In this document: positions 47,614-60,324 of the stretch, one piece after another
Layout: every line of letters starts with the position of its first letter
Position numbering within the stretch: the stretch's first letter is position 1
Assembly: GCF_000001735.4 (NCBI RefSeq)
Contig: NC_003071.7
Span: forward strand, 17,831,443-17,895,442
Direction of reading: 5' to 3'
From: Arabidopsis thaliana
Taxonomy: Eukaryota; Streptophyta; Magnoliopsida; Brassicales; Brassicaceae
DNA length: 64,000 bases
Notes under the pieces: generated by a model
Databases searched by the model: none
What the model saw: the letters and a program-made list of their open reading frames with translations, nothing else
What the model was told of the DNA's origin: nothing
Made by a program: the position numbers and the translations under genes

Positions 47614-48758
47614 ATGGCAACACATTATTTGTCACCATCAATATTATGCATTATTTTGACCACTCTTGTCTCCATCGCCGGAGCAAAAATCCCGGCGATT
47701 ATAGTCTTCGGTGACTCTTCCGTAGATTCCGGCAATAATAACTTCATATCAACAATGGCCAGAGCCAATTTTGAGCCTTACGGTCGTGACTTCCCTGGTG
47801 GTCGCGCCACCGGACGCTTTTGTAACGGCCGTCTCTCCTCCGATTTCACTTCCGAGGCTTATGGCCTTAAACCGACCGTGCCAGCCTACCTAGATCCGTC
47901 CTATAATATATCTGATTTTGCTACCGGAGTTTGTTTTGCCTCCGCCGGCACCGGTTATGATAATTCCACAGCCGATGTGCTTGTAAGTCCACCATTCACC
48001 TCAAACAACCTAATTACGGCTGTTTCTTGCGTAACAAGAAACATCGAGATAATTTTCTTGTTTGACATTTTTAGGGCGTGATTCCGTTATGGAAAGAGGT
48101 CGAGTACTTCAAGGAATACCAAAGCAACCTTTCCGCCTATCTCGGCCATCGGAGAGCTGCCAAAATCATCAGAGAATCTCTGTACATAGTAAGCATAGGC
48201 ACCAACGATTTCCTTGAGAACTACTACACATTACCGGACAGGAGATCTCAATTCAGCATCAGTCAGTACCAAGACTTCCTGGTCGAGATTGCTGAGGTGT
48301 TCTTAAAGGACATTTACAGACTTGGAGCTCGGAAAATGTCTTTCACTGGAATCTCACCTATGGGGTGTCTACCGCTGGAGAGAGTGACAAATCTTGACGA
48401 CCCTTTTAGCTGTGCTCGGAGTTATAATGATTTGGCTGTAGATTTCAATGGGAGATTGAGAAGATTGGTGACAAAACTGAATAGAGAGCTTACTGGAATA
48501 AAGATTTATTTCGCTAATCCTTACGATATCATGTGGGATATTGTTACCAAACCTAATCTTTACGGTCTAGAGATATCAAGTTCTGCCTGTTGCGGTACTG
48601 GATTGTTCGAGATGGGATTTCTTTGCGGCCAGGACAATCCGTTAACTTGCAGTGATGCCAATAAGTTCGTTTTCTGGGACGCATTTCACCCGACCGAGAG
48701 GACTAATCAGATTGTGTCTGATCACTTCTTCAAGCATCTCAAGAATCTGTTTCATTGA
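47614..48758 (+). CDS. GDSL esterase/lipase
   Basis: Two exons, 47614-47982 and 48075-48758, phase 0, give 350 residues. A signal peptide (MATHYLSPSILCIILTTLVS) precedes the first SGNH block IIVFGDSSVDSGNNN, in which the usual G-D-S-L is G-D-S-S. Further blocks are FPGGRATGRFCNGRLSSDF, SIGTNDFLENYY (the GxND block) and FWDAFHPTERTNQI (DxxH block). The catalytic Ser, Gly, Asn, Asp and His are all present, so it should be active as a secreted hydrolase. Plant GDSL enzymes act on cutin, waxes, sugar esters or other acyl esters; the substrate cannot be told. Most family members have five exons; this one has two. It would be At2g42990 by position. Confidence 0.93.
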
Positions 48759-49174
48759 TCCTAAATTCCTATATAGTTTCTTTATCAGTACATTTACAAT
48801 AGTTAAATTCAATTTCGAAGATTTAAGCCTCGAAAAGATGTGAAGAGTGCAGAGGATTTGATCAAATAAAGATGAATGAAAAAGAGCAGAGAAATGACTT
48901 GTTTCTTGAGCAAGAAGTATCAGAAAAAAACTTTTCCTCTGGCGTGTTAAGAATTCATTTGTAGTAATTTCATCATATATGTGATTTTTATTATTCCTGT
49001 CGAGAAGAAACAAATTACTTCTTCTTAACATATGATGCAAACTATAGATCAAAAATATCAAAAGTGTAATTTACTCACTAGAGATATATCATTAATTATT
49101 AATTTATTGTCTAAAACAAAAGCAATCGTTTGTTTTATCTTTTTGTACAAAGCTGAAAAAAGGAAACTTTATTA
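48759..49174. other. Convergent 3' flanks of GDSL and JUB1 genes
   Basis: About 415 bases of AT-rich sequence that should hold both 3' UTRs. No further feature was found. Confidence 0.5.
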
Positions 49175-51142
49175 CTAGGGTTTAGTGTTGCCATCTATAA
49201 CAGATCTAAGTTCATCCCAACTTGCTGAGTCTCCTATGAAATCTCCACCGTTGCCGTTCCAGAAACTCATCAGGAGGTTATTATCATTACCAGTATATGT
49301 CGGTTGATTAAAACCAACTATATGTTGGTTCCAATAAGGATTCTGTGGCTGTGGAAGCGGCGGCTCGTGGGACATGGAATCTACTGTACGGTGGCTCGTG
49401 TGGTCGGAATCTAAGCTGCTGGTCTTAGAACAAGTGTCGGTTAAAGTGATAACCGGTTTTCGGTTTGGTGGTAAGATGGTTGGGTTTCTTTGAGATGTGA
49501 CTCGTTTGAAGATTCTGCAAAGTGTCCATACCTCCTGTGGAAACAAGACACGCCCATTTAATAGATTCCAACTGTAGTAATATCTGAAAGCAATTTATGA
49601 ATGCGTGACGCATTTTTTTGTTATACTATATGATTATTTAATTTTTATAAAGAAAATTCACGAAAAATACATAACTTCCATTGATTGCCATTGACTCAAT
49701 GAAAAGAAAAAGTCTCAATTTAACTATAAGAGAATCCGATTCGAACAACAATAGCTACTAGAATGCCTTTTAGTTTATTGGAAAATACATTAACCAATTG
49801 ATGATTTTCTAGTGGCTATACTTTTGTTGATTCAAACCAAATGATATCAATTTTGACTAGATGAACACATTTGACCCACTGTAAATTCCATAAAATGGTT
49901 GTGAAGTAACTTCCATTAGGATTATCGTGAACTAACTTTATCACATATCTCAAAGAATACTACTCTCATGATTCTTTCGTTTTTAAGTCTACTCTGGTCT
50001 AGTTTTAACAAAAAGTTGGGTCCATTTTGTGGAAAGAAAATATGTGATGTGGCTTTCTCAGTAGCTCTATCTCGTATGGAAATGTACATTCGTGACTGAC
50101 TTTCTAAAGCATTTAACACCACGAATATTAGAAACTTGTCTCACTAAAAGTGGACAAGATGGGTTAGTCTGATGCATACCGGTTAATTTGTTATTTGTTC
50201 AAAAAGATTAGTTTATGATAAAATGAAATGATTCAAAATAAAACAACTCACTGCTTGTTGAGCTGGAGAGTCGGTTTTCGTGGTGGAGGGGAGGCGGAAT
50301 TCATGCATCATCCAATCGGTTTTGGTGCCTTTACCGGCTGAACCAAGATAGTAAACCAGAGATTTCTTGAGACCAACACAGTCAAGATTGGAGTAAACCG
50401 GTTTATCAATACCAGTGGCTTTCCAGAAACCTGAACCGGTCACTCGGTTTGGTCGAACGCTATTCCTGTATTTCCTACCTCTCATGCAGAAGAAGTACCA
50501 CTCCTTTTCTCCGACGCTGCTCACTCCTAATAAAATCCACAGTAACTGCTCATATTAATTTCGTGGAAAATTGTTTAGAGAAAATCAAAACTAAATAAAA
50601 TACCCTTTCATTACATAGTTCGTGTTCTATATCTTCATGCGATGATGATAAAGGCGCACTATGCGATATTTCTGTGTAAGTATACTAAATTTTATTTTAT
50701 TTGACCTGATCTTCGTATGGATGGATGGTCCCATATCATAAGTATATGGAAATGTACTAACTTATCGCATTCAAAATACAAATTTTTTTTTTATCGTTTT
50801 GATTCGAACAAGATCTCAAAGTGGACGTCCCTAATTTCTTGATAAAATCAGTAGAAAAAACAATAAAAACAACTATATGTAATGAGTTGATCATAATATA
50901 CGATGCTGATATTTATAGAGGGGATGATCCAATAATTAAGAAGACTTACTTGGAAGATCCCAAGGATCGTACTTATAGATATCGATCTGTTTGATAAGTT
51001 CGAGTTTGATGGTTTTGTTCTCTACTTTTCTTCGAAGATAGTATCCTAAAAGCTCTTCATCCGTCGGATGAAACCTGAACCCAGGAAGTGGTGCTTCGTT
51101 TTCTTCTTCATGATCCTTACCTAAGTTACCTTCGCCACTCAT
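49175..51142 (-). CDS. JUB1: NAC transcription factor JUB1 (NAC042)
   Basis: Three exons, 51142-50950, 50526-50252 and 49534-49175, phases 1 and 0, give 275 residues. A Met two codons earlier (51148) is the alternative start; the inner one gives [20 protein letters not shown], the protein I remember. The NAC domain follows in order: [20 protein letters not shown] (A), KYDPWDLP (B), [20 protein letters not shown] (C), [17 protein letters not shown] (D, DNA contact) and [10 protein letters not shown] with [11 protein letters not shown] (E). The C-terminal half is Asn/Ser/Pro-rich as in activation regions. JUB1 is an H2O2-induced factor that extends life span and stress tolerance and lowers gibberellin and brassinosteroid signalling. 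It is transcribed away from PIF4 next door. Confidence 0.96.
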
Positions 51143-54100
51143 CTTCACTACATCGATCTCTTTAGAACACCAATCAAGTCATTCTTTATAAAAAGTTCTC
51201 TATACATATATATAGTAAATATTTATCTATTTATTGATTATTTTTTTTGCCTGTTTAATTGGTGCTTGGTCAATTACGAATGACTTTGACTATTATTATG
51301 CACACAAGATCTTATAGACTTTCCCAAGTATTAAAATCTTTTACGGGTATTATTTTTAAAGAAATTTTTTATTTAATATTGGTTTATTCTATAAGAATGA
51401 ATTCATCCATCTTTCTTATGGTCTTTGTGATTAATAACAAAATATTAATTTTATATTTTGAATGCGATAGTTTTCCTATAATTAGTGTGTTTCTGTGTTG
51501 TAACTAGAGAATCTGAAACCTCCAAAACCTAAAATAATTTAATTTAGGTCTATTGTTTTAATGATCCGAATGTTCTGCTTTCAAACTTTAAGTTTGTGTT
51601 ATTTTGTCTTAAGACTTGTTTTGGCTGTGTTTGAAAGTTTTTTTTTTACAAGCACATAAAAAAAGAATTAAATTTGTTTATAGTTTAATAATTTTGATAT
51701 TGGTGGGCTATGTTATGCAGAAAAGTCCAGGACATCGGAAAATAATTAAATCATTTATTGCAACTAATTTTATAGTATGATGTAATATATAATTGAAATT
51801 CAAACATGTCGTTATCAGTAGTTGTTACGTATTATACTGTAATTACATCAGATTATCAATAAACTGCAAATTCAATACATACGTATAGGTGAAGTTTTTG
51901 TCCAAAAAAAAAAAACGTATAGGTGAAGTCACGTGGTTGGACCATATAATAATTTTCCAAAATATTGAAAAGATGTAGTAAAAGATACTATTAAAATAAG
52001 ATTCACATAGGAACCAAAGGATAACTTTTATATATGCCCTCCTTTGTGGACTAATTAAACTATTTTGATATATACCCGGGAGCCAAACACAAACTTAGAT
52101 GGTAGACCAAATCAATAAAACAATTCCTTCAACTGCATTCCAAAGTGTACTTAGTTAGAGCACTCTGATTACTACTTTTCCTGTTATGATCCGAAATATT
52201 TAATAACTCTTTTGGATCAATCAACATATATTTTTTTTTGTGGAATTGTTTCCAACTAAAACAATAAATATAAAAAGTAACAGTACAGTAAGTGATAGAG
52301 AATTGGCAAATGAACTTTGGAGTTTACTGATCAGATTAACTATATAAAAACACACACACTATATTAGCATCTAAAAAGTTGAAATCAACGTATAACATAG
52401 TTATTTCATATTTTTGCCACACGAATATTTTTATCTTGACTAAACGACACAACTTTCTACTTATTATTTACAACAACTCTTACAGTTGCCGATCAGACTT
52501 GGTAGATAAGAAATTGGTAGAAACTATGTATAAGTTAAATCATGCTCATCTAAGGATGACACCTAAATGATCTCATAATTAGTCAGTACCCACTCCACTT
52601 AACATTTTTCTCACGAGAAAGTAAAATAGATGGAATGATTAGTAAAATAGTCCAAGAAAAAAAGTTTGGTCGACTCGACAAAGTTATTTGATCTCGTGAC
52701 TAATATACATTTTCTGAAAACTTTTAATAATTAACTTAGCAAATACAATGTTGTTTTTCGAGTTTATTTGCCATGACAATTTCTCACCGCCTTAACAAAT
52801 TCATTTTTAAAAAGTTCTAGAATCATTTTGGCTATTGGTTATTTATATATCAAACAAAATATAAAGGACAGAAATCCTTAGAAGATGTATAAAACGACGG
52901 CAAGGAGAAATAAACTATCAAAGAAGGTACAGGCGATAACTTAGCCAGGATTTAGCTCCTGTGCCAAATGGGAAAGTGACCCATTTGATCTATATAACAT
53001 TCAAAGTCCTGATTTTGACTGTTGAATATTATCATAAAAACTCATTATAAAAAAACCAAAGTAATAAAAGTTGCCACAACAATATCAGTACGCATCCAAT
53101 CTTCTCGGGAAGAGAAACAAAATCAAATTAAGAAAGGTTTTCAAAGAAGGAAGAGAGTCAAAGGAACATAATATCCAAATTTTCAACTTCATAAACTTTT
53201 TCTAAATTTATTCAACATGAAAAAGGAGGGAAACATTGAATGGTATCAATCAGTATCAGGTTTCTAAAAAGGGAATGTTCATACTTACAACAAAGAAAAT
53301 TTAAACAACAATCAAAATTAGAAAGACAGCAAGAAAAGTAGAAAACTTTGGCATTTTGATTTACATTTATGAATTTCCACATTTATCATGAGGTCGGTGG
53401 AAGCGGCGGAGCAACAGTTATTTTAACCGCCGCAACAAGTCTTCAATTCTCCTTCCTCTCCGCCGCCAATCTGCCGACAAGTTTCTTTTCGTCTTAAGAA
53501 AATATATTGGGTCTCGTTTCGTACAACAAAGTGTAGTGTTTGGGCTTTACTCAGAAGCCCATAAGTATTTTATTATTATTTTTAGACAGTAAGGCCCAAT
53601 AGTATTTTATTGTTACTGTCTGCGCTGAAACAATTTATGTTTTTCAGCAAAGTAATATCTTACTAATCAGTAATTACATACACCGTAACACCATCACGAA
53701 TTTTCAGTACACGACAGAGTATAGGTATGATTGACTGACAACAATATAAAAAGGCTAAATTAGTTAGACTGTCTTATTAATTAAAAAGTAATATTGTACT
53801 ATTACTATACTACTTCACTTAAATATTTATTCGACACACAAAAATAAACCATTCGTGTGAATGTTTCCCAAACACATTTGGGGCCGAAGCATTCGAGCGG
53901 GCGTACCACTCCAATTACCTGGTACACATAATTGAAGACTATAGTATGAAAATTAATGTTTTATGTTTTTGTCACCTAAATTTTTAATAAAATGCAGTTG
54001 CAGTTTGGTTGTCATTGTTCTGTTGATCCGTTCATTCCGCGTCCTGTATTTGGCTATCACAATTTCAATCTATGAAAATTTGAAATCCGTATGGTCAAAA

Positions 54101-55560
54101 TTATATTTTAAAACCACATTGCTAGAGAATAATTAAAAAAATAATAATCTTCATGTGGAATTTATAGAAATTAATGATATACATTTCAGGAAAACTTAGC
54201 ATGAAGTATATTATTTTAATGTGATGATTTTAGAAATACAAACCGAGACGCGGTATGGGATATGGTCCATTACAAGTAGGCACAATGGTCCACTAATAAT
54301 TGTTATTACGACAACAGAATTAATTGCCTATTTAAAACGAAATGAATCATCGAAGAACATACTAGATCTTTTTCCAATTTACAACCAAAAAAAACATTAT
54401 TAGGTGAGTAGTAAAAAGATTAAGGTTATCAGAAACTAACTGTAGTAGTATGTTGTGTGAAATTCTTTTGTATTTCTTATTAAGCCAAGGGTGCCCTTTC
54501 AATGCAACGTGATAAACGCCAAAAACGATGATATGAACAATTATAAACTCGTTGAGAGCATTGAACTCGGATAATAAATCATCTTTTATATACATCGTAG
54601 ATAACAAACAAACACGTAATTAAATTTGACGTATAGCAAAAGACTTGAAGAATAAAACGTCAAGTTAAAGATAATTTTGGTATATATGAGAAAGGTATCG
54701 ACAAAAACCATAACGCTATAGATGATTGTGATTTGACAAAAACACCCTCAAATCATTGTTTTCAGAGTTTTTTTAGATAAGGTACAGATAAGAAACCACC
54801 TCTAAAAATCAAGCAATAGATCTCATCGCTTAAAAGAAGAGAGAGATCTTCACTTGTATGTGTCCCACTGATTCCAACACAATGTCCCAGAACTTGCCAC
54901 GTGTCGTTCATTTCAAAAGATTGCAGTACTGTTGTCCCTAGAGAATCATTATCTCCCTCGCTGTAATATCTTTATGCTCCTGTCACTTTCTGTCTGTACC
55001 CAAAAGAAGTAATGAACCTCTCTCATCTTCTTCTTCTCTGTTTCTTTCATGTTTTGTGAGTTGTTTCTCAACAATTTTCTGGTCTCTTAGAGTGAGAGGA
55101 GAGAGATAGAGAGTTGTGTTGGGCGTGGAACTTGGACTAGTTCCACATATCAGGTTATATAGATCTTCTCTTTCAACTTCTGATTCGTCCAGAAGCTTTC
55201 CTAATCTGGTCAGTAGTACTCTTTTTATACGGGTTTTTGGTTTTATAAGATGTGGCTATATTTGGAAATAACTATTTTGCAAGCTTTCCTAGATTGCCAG
55301 AATATAAAAAAAGATGTTTAACAAGAGAACGGACTCATGGACTTGCTTTAAATTTTAATTATTTTAAAATCATTCTATAATGATTAGAGTAAATAAACTA
55401 TTAGGACTCTGAATTATAAAATTCGATTTTATATATGCTCCTCCTTGTATCTCTTAATCATAAGTTATCATTAGCTCTGTTCACTAGTGCTATAAAATAT
55501 ATTCTGAGGTTAATAAAACTTTTTTTTCTTTTTATTTTGAAATGTCTCCAGAGATCTGAC
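51143..55560. promoter_or_regulatory. 4.4 kb spacer between divergent JUB1 and PIF4
   Basis: This is the largest gene-free stretch and holds both promoters. A G-box CACGTG in GCCACGTGTCG is at 54898-54903, about 660 bases before the PIF4 ATG. CT-rich sequence at about 55015-55120 looks like the PIF4 leader; a leader intron ending with the acceptor TCTCCAG at 55551 is likely. In the middle, 53385-53500 is a GC-rich, coding-like island next to site II motifs (TGGGCT 53541-53546, AGCCCA 53556-53561, GGCCCA 53593-53598). The rest is AT-rich with no recognised element. Confidence 0.5.
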
Positions 55561-57381
55561 ATGGAACACCAAGGTTGGAGTTTTGAGGAGAATTATAGTT
55601 TGTCCACTAATAGAAGATCTATCAGGTATTATTTAATAATCTTTGATCTAATGTTTTCATTCATTAAAAAAAAAACTTTATAATATAGTCTGTGTGTGTG
55701 TGTATTGATGTCTAGGCCACAAGATGAACTAGTGGAGTTATTATGGCGAGATGGACAAGTGGTTCTGCAGAGCCAAACTCATAGAGAACAAACCCAAACC
55801 CAGAAACAAGATCATCATGAAGAAGCCCTAAGATCCAGCACCTTTCTTGAAGATCAAGAAACTGTCTCTTGGATCCAATACCCTCCAGATGAAGACCCAT
55901 TCGAACCCGACGACTTCTCCTCCCACTTCTTCTCAACCATGGATCCCCTCCAGAGACCAACCTCAGAGACGGTTAAGCCTAAGTCCAGTCCTGAACCTCC
56001 TCAAGTCATGGTTAAGCCTAAGGCCTGTCCTGACCCTCCTCCTCAAGTCATGCCTCCTCCAAAATTTAGGTTAACAAATTCATCATCGGGGATTAGGGAA
56101 ACAGAAATGGAACAGTACTCGGTAACGACCGTTGGACCTAGCCATTGCGGAAGCAACCCATCACAGAACGATCTCGATGTCTCAATGAGTCATGATCGAA
56201 GCAAAAACATAGAAGAAAAGCTTAATCCGAACGCAAGTTCCTCATCAGGTGGCTCCTCTGGTTGCAGCTTTGGCAAAGATATCAAAGAAATGGCTAGTGG
56301 AAGATGCATCACAACCGACCGTAAGAGAAAACGTATAAATCACACTGACGAATCTGTATCTCTATCAGATGTATGCTTCCTTTAATTCTAACTCATGATA
56401 ATTACTTCTTGAAAACGTAATCTTGGTCTATCTCAGAGAGTAATACATAATACATTTTGCAGGCAATCGGTAACAAGTCGAACCAACGATCAGGATCAAA
56501 CCGAAGGAGTCGAGCAGCTGAAGTTCATAATCTCTCCGAAAGGGTACTTCATCGGTTCGTCTATATAATATATAATATATAGTTTAATGTTAGAGAATCG
56601 TATAACATTTATACAAAGAAAACAGATACAAAACTCTGTTTTTTATTTTCTTCTTTTCATAACTTAAATAGAGGAGGAGAGATAGGATCAATGAGAGAAT
56701 GAAGGCTTTGCAAGAACTAATACCTCACTGCAGTAAAGTGAGTTGATACAAATCAAATCTAAAAGTGAATCAGATTAAGAAATGAAGATTGATTCATTCA
56801 TTGGTGTGTTTTTGCAGACTGATAAAGCTTCGATTTTAGACGAAGCCATAGATTATTTGAAATCACTTCAGTTACAGCTTCAAGTGATGTGGATGGGGAG
56901 TGGAATGGCGGCGGCGGCGGCTTCGGCTCCGATGATGTTCCCCGGAGTTCAACCTCAGCAGTTCATACGTCAGATACAGAGCCCGGTACAGTTACCTCGA
57001 TTTCCGGTTATGGATCAGTCTGCAATTCAGAACAATCCCGGTTTAGTTTGCCAAAACCCGGTACAAAACCAGATCATCTCCGACCGGTTTGCTAGATACA
57101 TCGGTGGGTTCCCACACATGCAGGCCGCGACTCAGGTAAGGCCAATACGAAGCCGTGTTTATTAAACGACGATTTTGGTAAAATGTTTTTTGGGTTTACT
57201 ACATTAATACGAGATAAGAAAAAATGTTAAACCGACGTAGTTTTAGTTGACACGTTGTGTGGTTTTTTATTAGATGCAGCCGATGGAGATGTTGAGATTT
57301 AGTTCACCGGCGGGACAGCAAAGTCAACAACCGTCGTCTGTGCCGACGAAGACCACCGACGGTTCTCGTTTGGACCACTAG
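55561..57381 (+). CDS. PIF4: Phytochrome-interacting bHLH factor PIF4
   Basis: Six coding exons: 55561-55625, 55716-56370, 56463-56543, 56672-56737, 56818-57135 and 57274-57381, giving 430 residues. The active phytochrome B-binding motif is ELLWRDGQVVLQSQ near the N terminus. The bHLH domain spans RRSRAAEVHNLSERRRRDRI, NERMKALQELIPHC and KASILDEAIDYLKSLQLQLQ; His, Glu and Arg of the basic region that read the G-box are all there. The C terminus is Gln/Pro/Met-rich. PIF4 is a nuclear activator of elongation, auxin genes and thermomorphogenesis, degraded after phyB activation, and it is held inactive by partners such as PAR1. A (GT) run lies in the first coding intron. Sequence and length match PIF4 as I remember it. 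Confidence 0.97.
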
Positions 57382-60324
57382 GTTGGTGAGCCACTTTTTT
57401 ACTTCCTTATTTTTGGTATGTTTCTTTTTTATATCTATCTTTCTGAACATACTTAAAACGTTCAAGGATGTATTATTATAGAGTAAACGTGCAACTTCAT
57501 TACGTTATTTTCTGTATATGTGAGTTTATGTATGTCAAAATGACATGATGAGATTTTTTGTAAACAACATCTTAAAAACAGGACATGTGATTTTTGTAAT
57601 CGTAAAAACTTTGGGATGCAGTTTATTTTCTAATCAAAACAAGGATATATCTAAGTAATCGAAATTTTTTTCGAAAATAGAACTAGATGACACTTATAGA
57701 TTATAGATCACACCTAATTTTGAAGATGTATCTAAAAGTCCATTCAATTTTTCTCTGTTCCCCTAATAAGAAATCATATGTTCATATTCAAAAAATAAGA
57801 AACACAAAAAAAAACTTTAAGAAAAACACAGATGATCAACCGTCTGGCTAGAGTTTGGTAAAATATTAATATCTTATGATTTCATATTGTTCCATAAATA
57901 AATAAAAAATCATAACATAAGCTTTTCTTGCTGATTGTCTAAAATTATGTATAGATGGAAAAAGCCAAATCACATGTGATGGAGCCAGATTTGAGTGAGA
58001 GTCATGTGTCAATTGTCAAAAACATCGACATTATAAGTCTTTAAGCCATGTGCATACTGGTCAGAATCTATTTAGCAATAATTGAGTTAAATATCTTAGA
58101 TATTTTTGCATACTGTTTTCATATATAAATTTATTCCAAAGTTTGAAATAGTCGATCGAAAACACTTAACAATAGTAAAAGTTGAACCGATCAAAGGTTG
58201 GATACATACATTCAGACAGAGACACCCATATCATCAATCATGTTTCAATCTTCGTGGAACATCCACATAACATTATTTTAGTGGCAAAATAAAAAATGTG
58301 TTAAATATCACTAGAAATACAAAAAAATAAAAATAATATATAATATATGCTTCATCAATAGGTGTCTGGTCTTCAAATCATGTAAATCATATACTATTAA
58401 ATTAAAATGCTAAGATGAGTTTCTTCCATTTCATTCAAGATTTGGTTTGGAGCAGGAGTAGTTCACGGATATGATTTTAGTGGATTGTTTATAATCGTGA
58501 CTTTTGTTTTGTGTTTGATCGACTTGATCGACCCGGCCAACTTATGATCTTCCGTAAACTAAAGTCAAAAGCAATAATATTTCTTTCTTTTTTTGTATGA
58601 AAAAAGCAATGATATTTCACTGATCTCTACGGAGTAAAATCTCTTTCTTGGACTTCATTTGGCATAGATTCTTTTAGTTCGTTTCACATTCTCTTTCAGT
58701 ACCAGAGATTTCTTCTGTATGTTTTAAATCTTGGTCATACCGTCTTTACAGCACTAGCCTCTAGTATCACAATAGATAATGATTTTCTAATACCAAAACC
58801 ATATAGTCACTCATCTGGACTAGATAGATTTTGAAGTCCTCTAGTTTCTATGTAGTGAGATCCTCCATTCATTTCTCTTGACTTTCGTGAGGTTTGAGAA
58901 TCCAGTCATGTAACCCATAGCAAATGATTCGACAACTGTATTACCCAATGTCACCATCTCAAATAAAGAAGAGAAATAGGATTATAGGAATACTGATCTT
59001 CCATGTGATCTAATTTTGTATATATCGCACACTTATCAAAATCCATTGTAAATTGTAGTTTTTTGCTTGAAAAGAAACGCAAATAGTATCAGCAGAAAAA
59101 AGCTACACAAATAGTACCACCACTTTTTTGTTTATCTTTAGAAAAACATTTTTATTACTATCCACACAAAAAACTACTAAGAAAGTTATAACATCATGTC
59201 AATAATTCAAAATCATTATCAATGTCAAAAAAATATTAGCTTTAACAATAACTAAACTCAGCCATCAAGCCCAGATAATTGTATTTAAGTATTTGAGTTT
59301 TTAAATTGCATTTGAGTAATTTACTCGTAAATCATAGCTCATGGAATTAAACTAAAAATTTCTTAAAAAAAGGATAAAAATCCAGTAAACGTTGGAATTT
59401 TATGGTAAAAGTTCGTCTTCAATTCTTACGAAACTCATCATAGCTATCAATATCATACCTATTAAAATCATTAGAATCGTCTAGAAACCTTTTTTAAAAG
59501 AATTTACATCGTCAGGTCTTAAGAAACAAAATATTTATTATTTACCAGATACAGACATAAAAGCTGACGTGTTGACATTTTAATTTGATGGAAAACGTAT
59601 AAATGCACGACACGTGCTCCTACTGGACCACTTGATAAGTTACGTAACTTATCAAGCTTACCGAAACGAACACGTGATAACAGAGAACTAAATTCACAAT
59701 TTTTGTTATTGATAAAAGAAAATATTTAAATTTTGAAAAAGTAATATTAACATATACTAGAAGCTATATAATTAGCAAATAATATAGAAATGAACTACTT
59801 ATCTAATTTTAGTTCTAAATTATTTACCAATAATTTGTTCATATCTTGAAATTGTTAATTGTATATCTTAAATCTTTGACTGAATTTAACTCTTTTAATA
59901 TTAAAATAATTAAATAATTAATCTTAAGGTATTTAATAAATAAAAATTACTAAAAAAACTACAATAAAAGATCTATATCCAATAAGAAAATTAATAATTA
60001 TATTGATAATTAGGGAGCATATGCGTTATTATAAATTACAACCTAACCTACTTTACCGACCCAAAGCCTAAAAAATCCGACCTTTTTTTGTTTTCTCTCT
60101 CTAGAAGTCTCTCTGTTTTCATCTTTCTCTCTCTCTCTCTAGCTCTTCTTCCTCGTTTCTGGCTTTTCTGGGAATTTTGATCCTTTGGCCCCCATTGCTC
60201 GCTTGAATTACGAATCAGATATCGCCGATCGTCGTAGATCTGCGTTGATACTGTCCGGCTGAGTAAACAGGGTGAACAAAAACCAAAAACAGAGAGGGGG
60301 TTTAAAAATCCTGAAGAAAATCGC
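57382..60324. other. PIF4 3' flank, AT-rich gap and PAO2 promoter/leader
   Basis: About 2.9 kb. From 57382 to about 57600 is presumably PIF4 3' UTR. The stretch 58450-58950 is less AT-rich but has no open frame of family character. The palindrome with flanking G-boxes lies at 59611-59676. CT-rich sequence at about 60085-60150 marks the likely PAO2 core promoter and leader start. No RNA gene or intact element is seen. Confidence 0.45.
59611..59676. promoter_or_regulatory. 26-bp perfect palindrome between two G-boxes
   Basis: CTTGATAAGTTAC and its exact reverse complement meet at the centre 59643/59644 (core TACGTA), forming a perfect palindrome at 59631-59656. CACGTG boxes occupy 59611-59616 and 59671-59676. 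Their centres are each exactly 30 bases from the palindrome centre. The element lies about 0.9 kb upstream of the PAO2 ATG. Confidence 0.75.

Noticed and set aside
52910-52990. Minus-strand phrase TFPFGTGAKSWLSYRLYLL resembling a P450 haem loop
   Set aside because: The Cys is missing, the match covers fewer than 20 residues, and no other P450 segment was found within several hundred bases.
53221-53340. A-rich stretch examined as a possible retroposon tail
   Set aside because: No coding remnant or flanking duplication could be seen, so it is left as plain AT-rich spacer.
58450-58950. Less AT-rich, unique-looking stretch examined as a possible old mobile element
   Set aside because: I found no terminal repeats, coding similarity or flanking duplication. 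The composition alone does not support a call.
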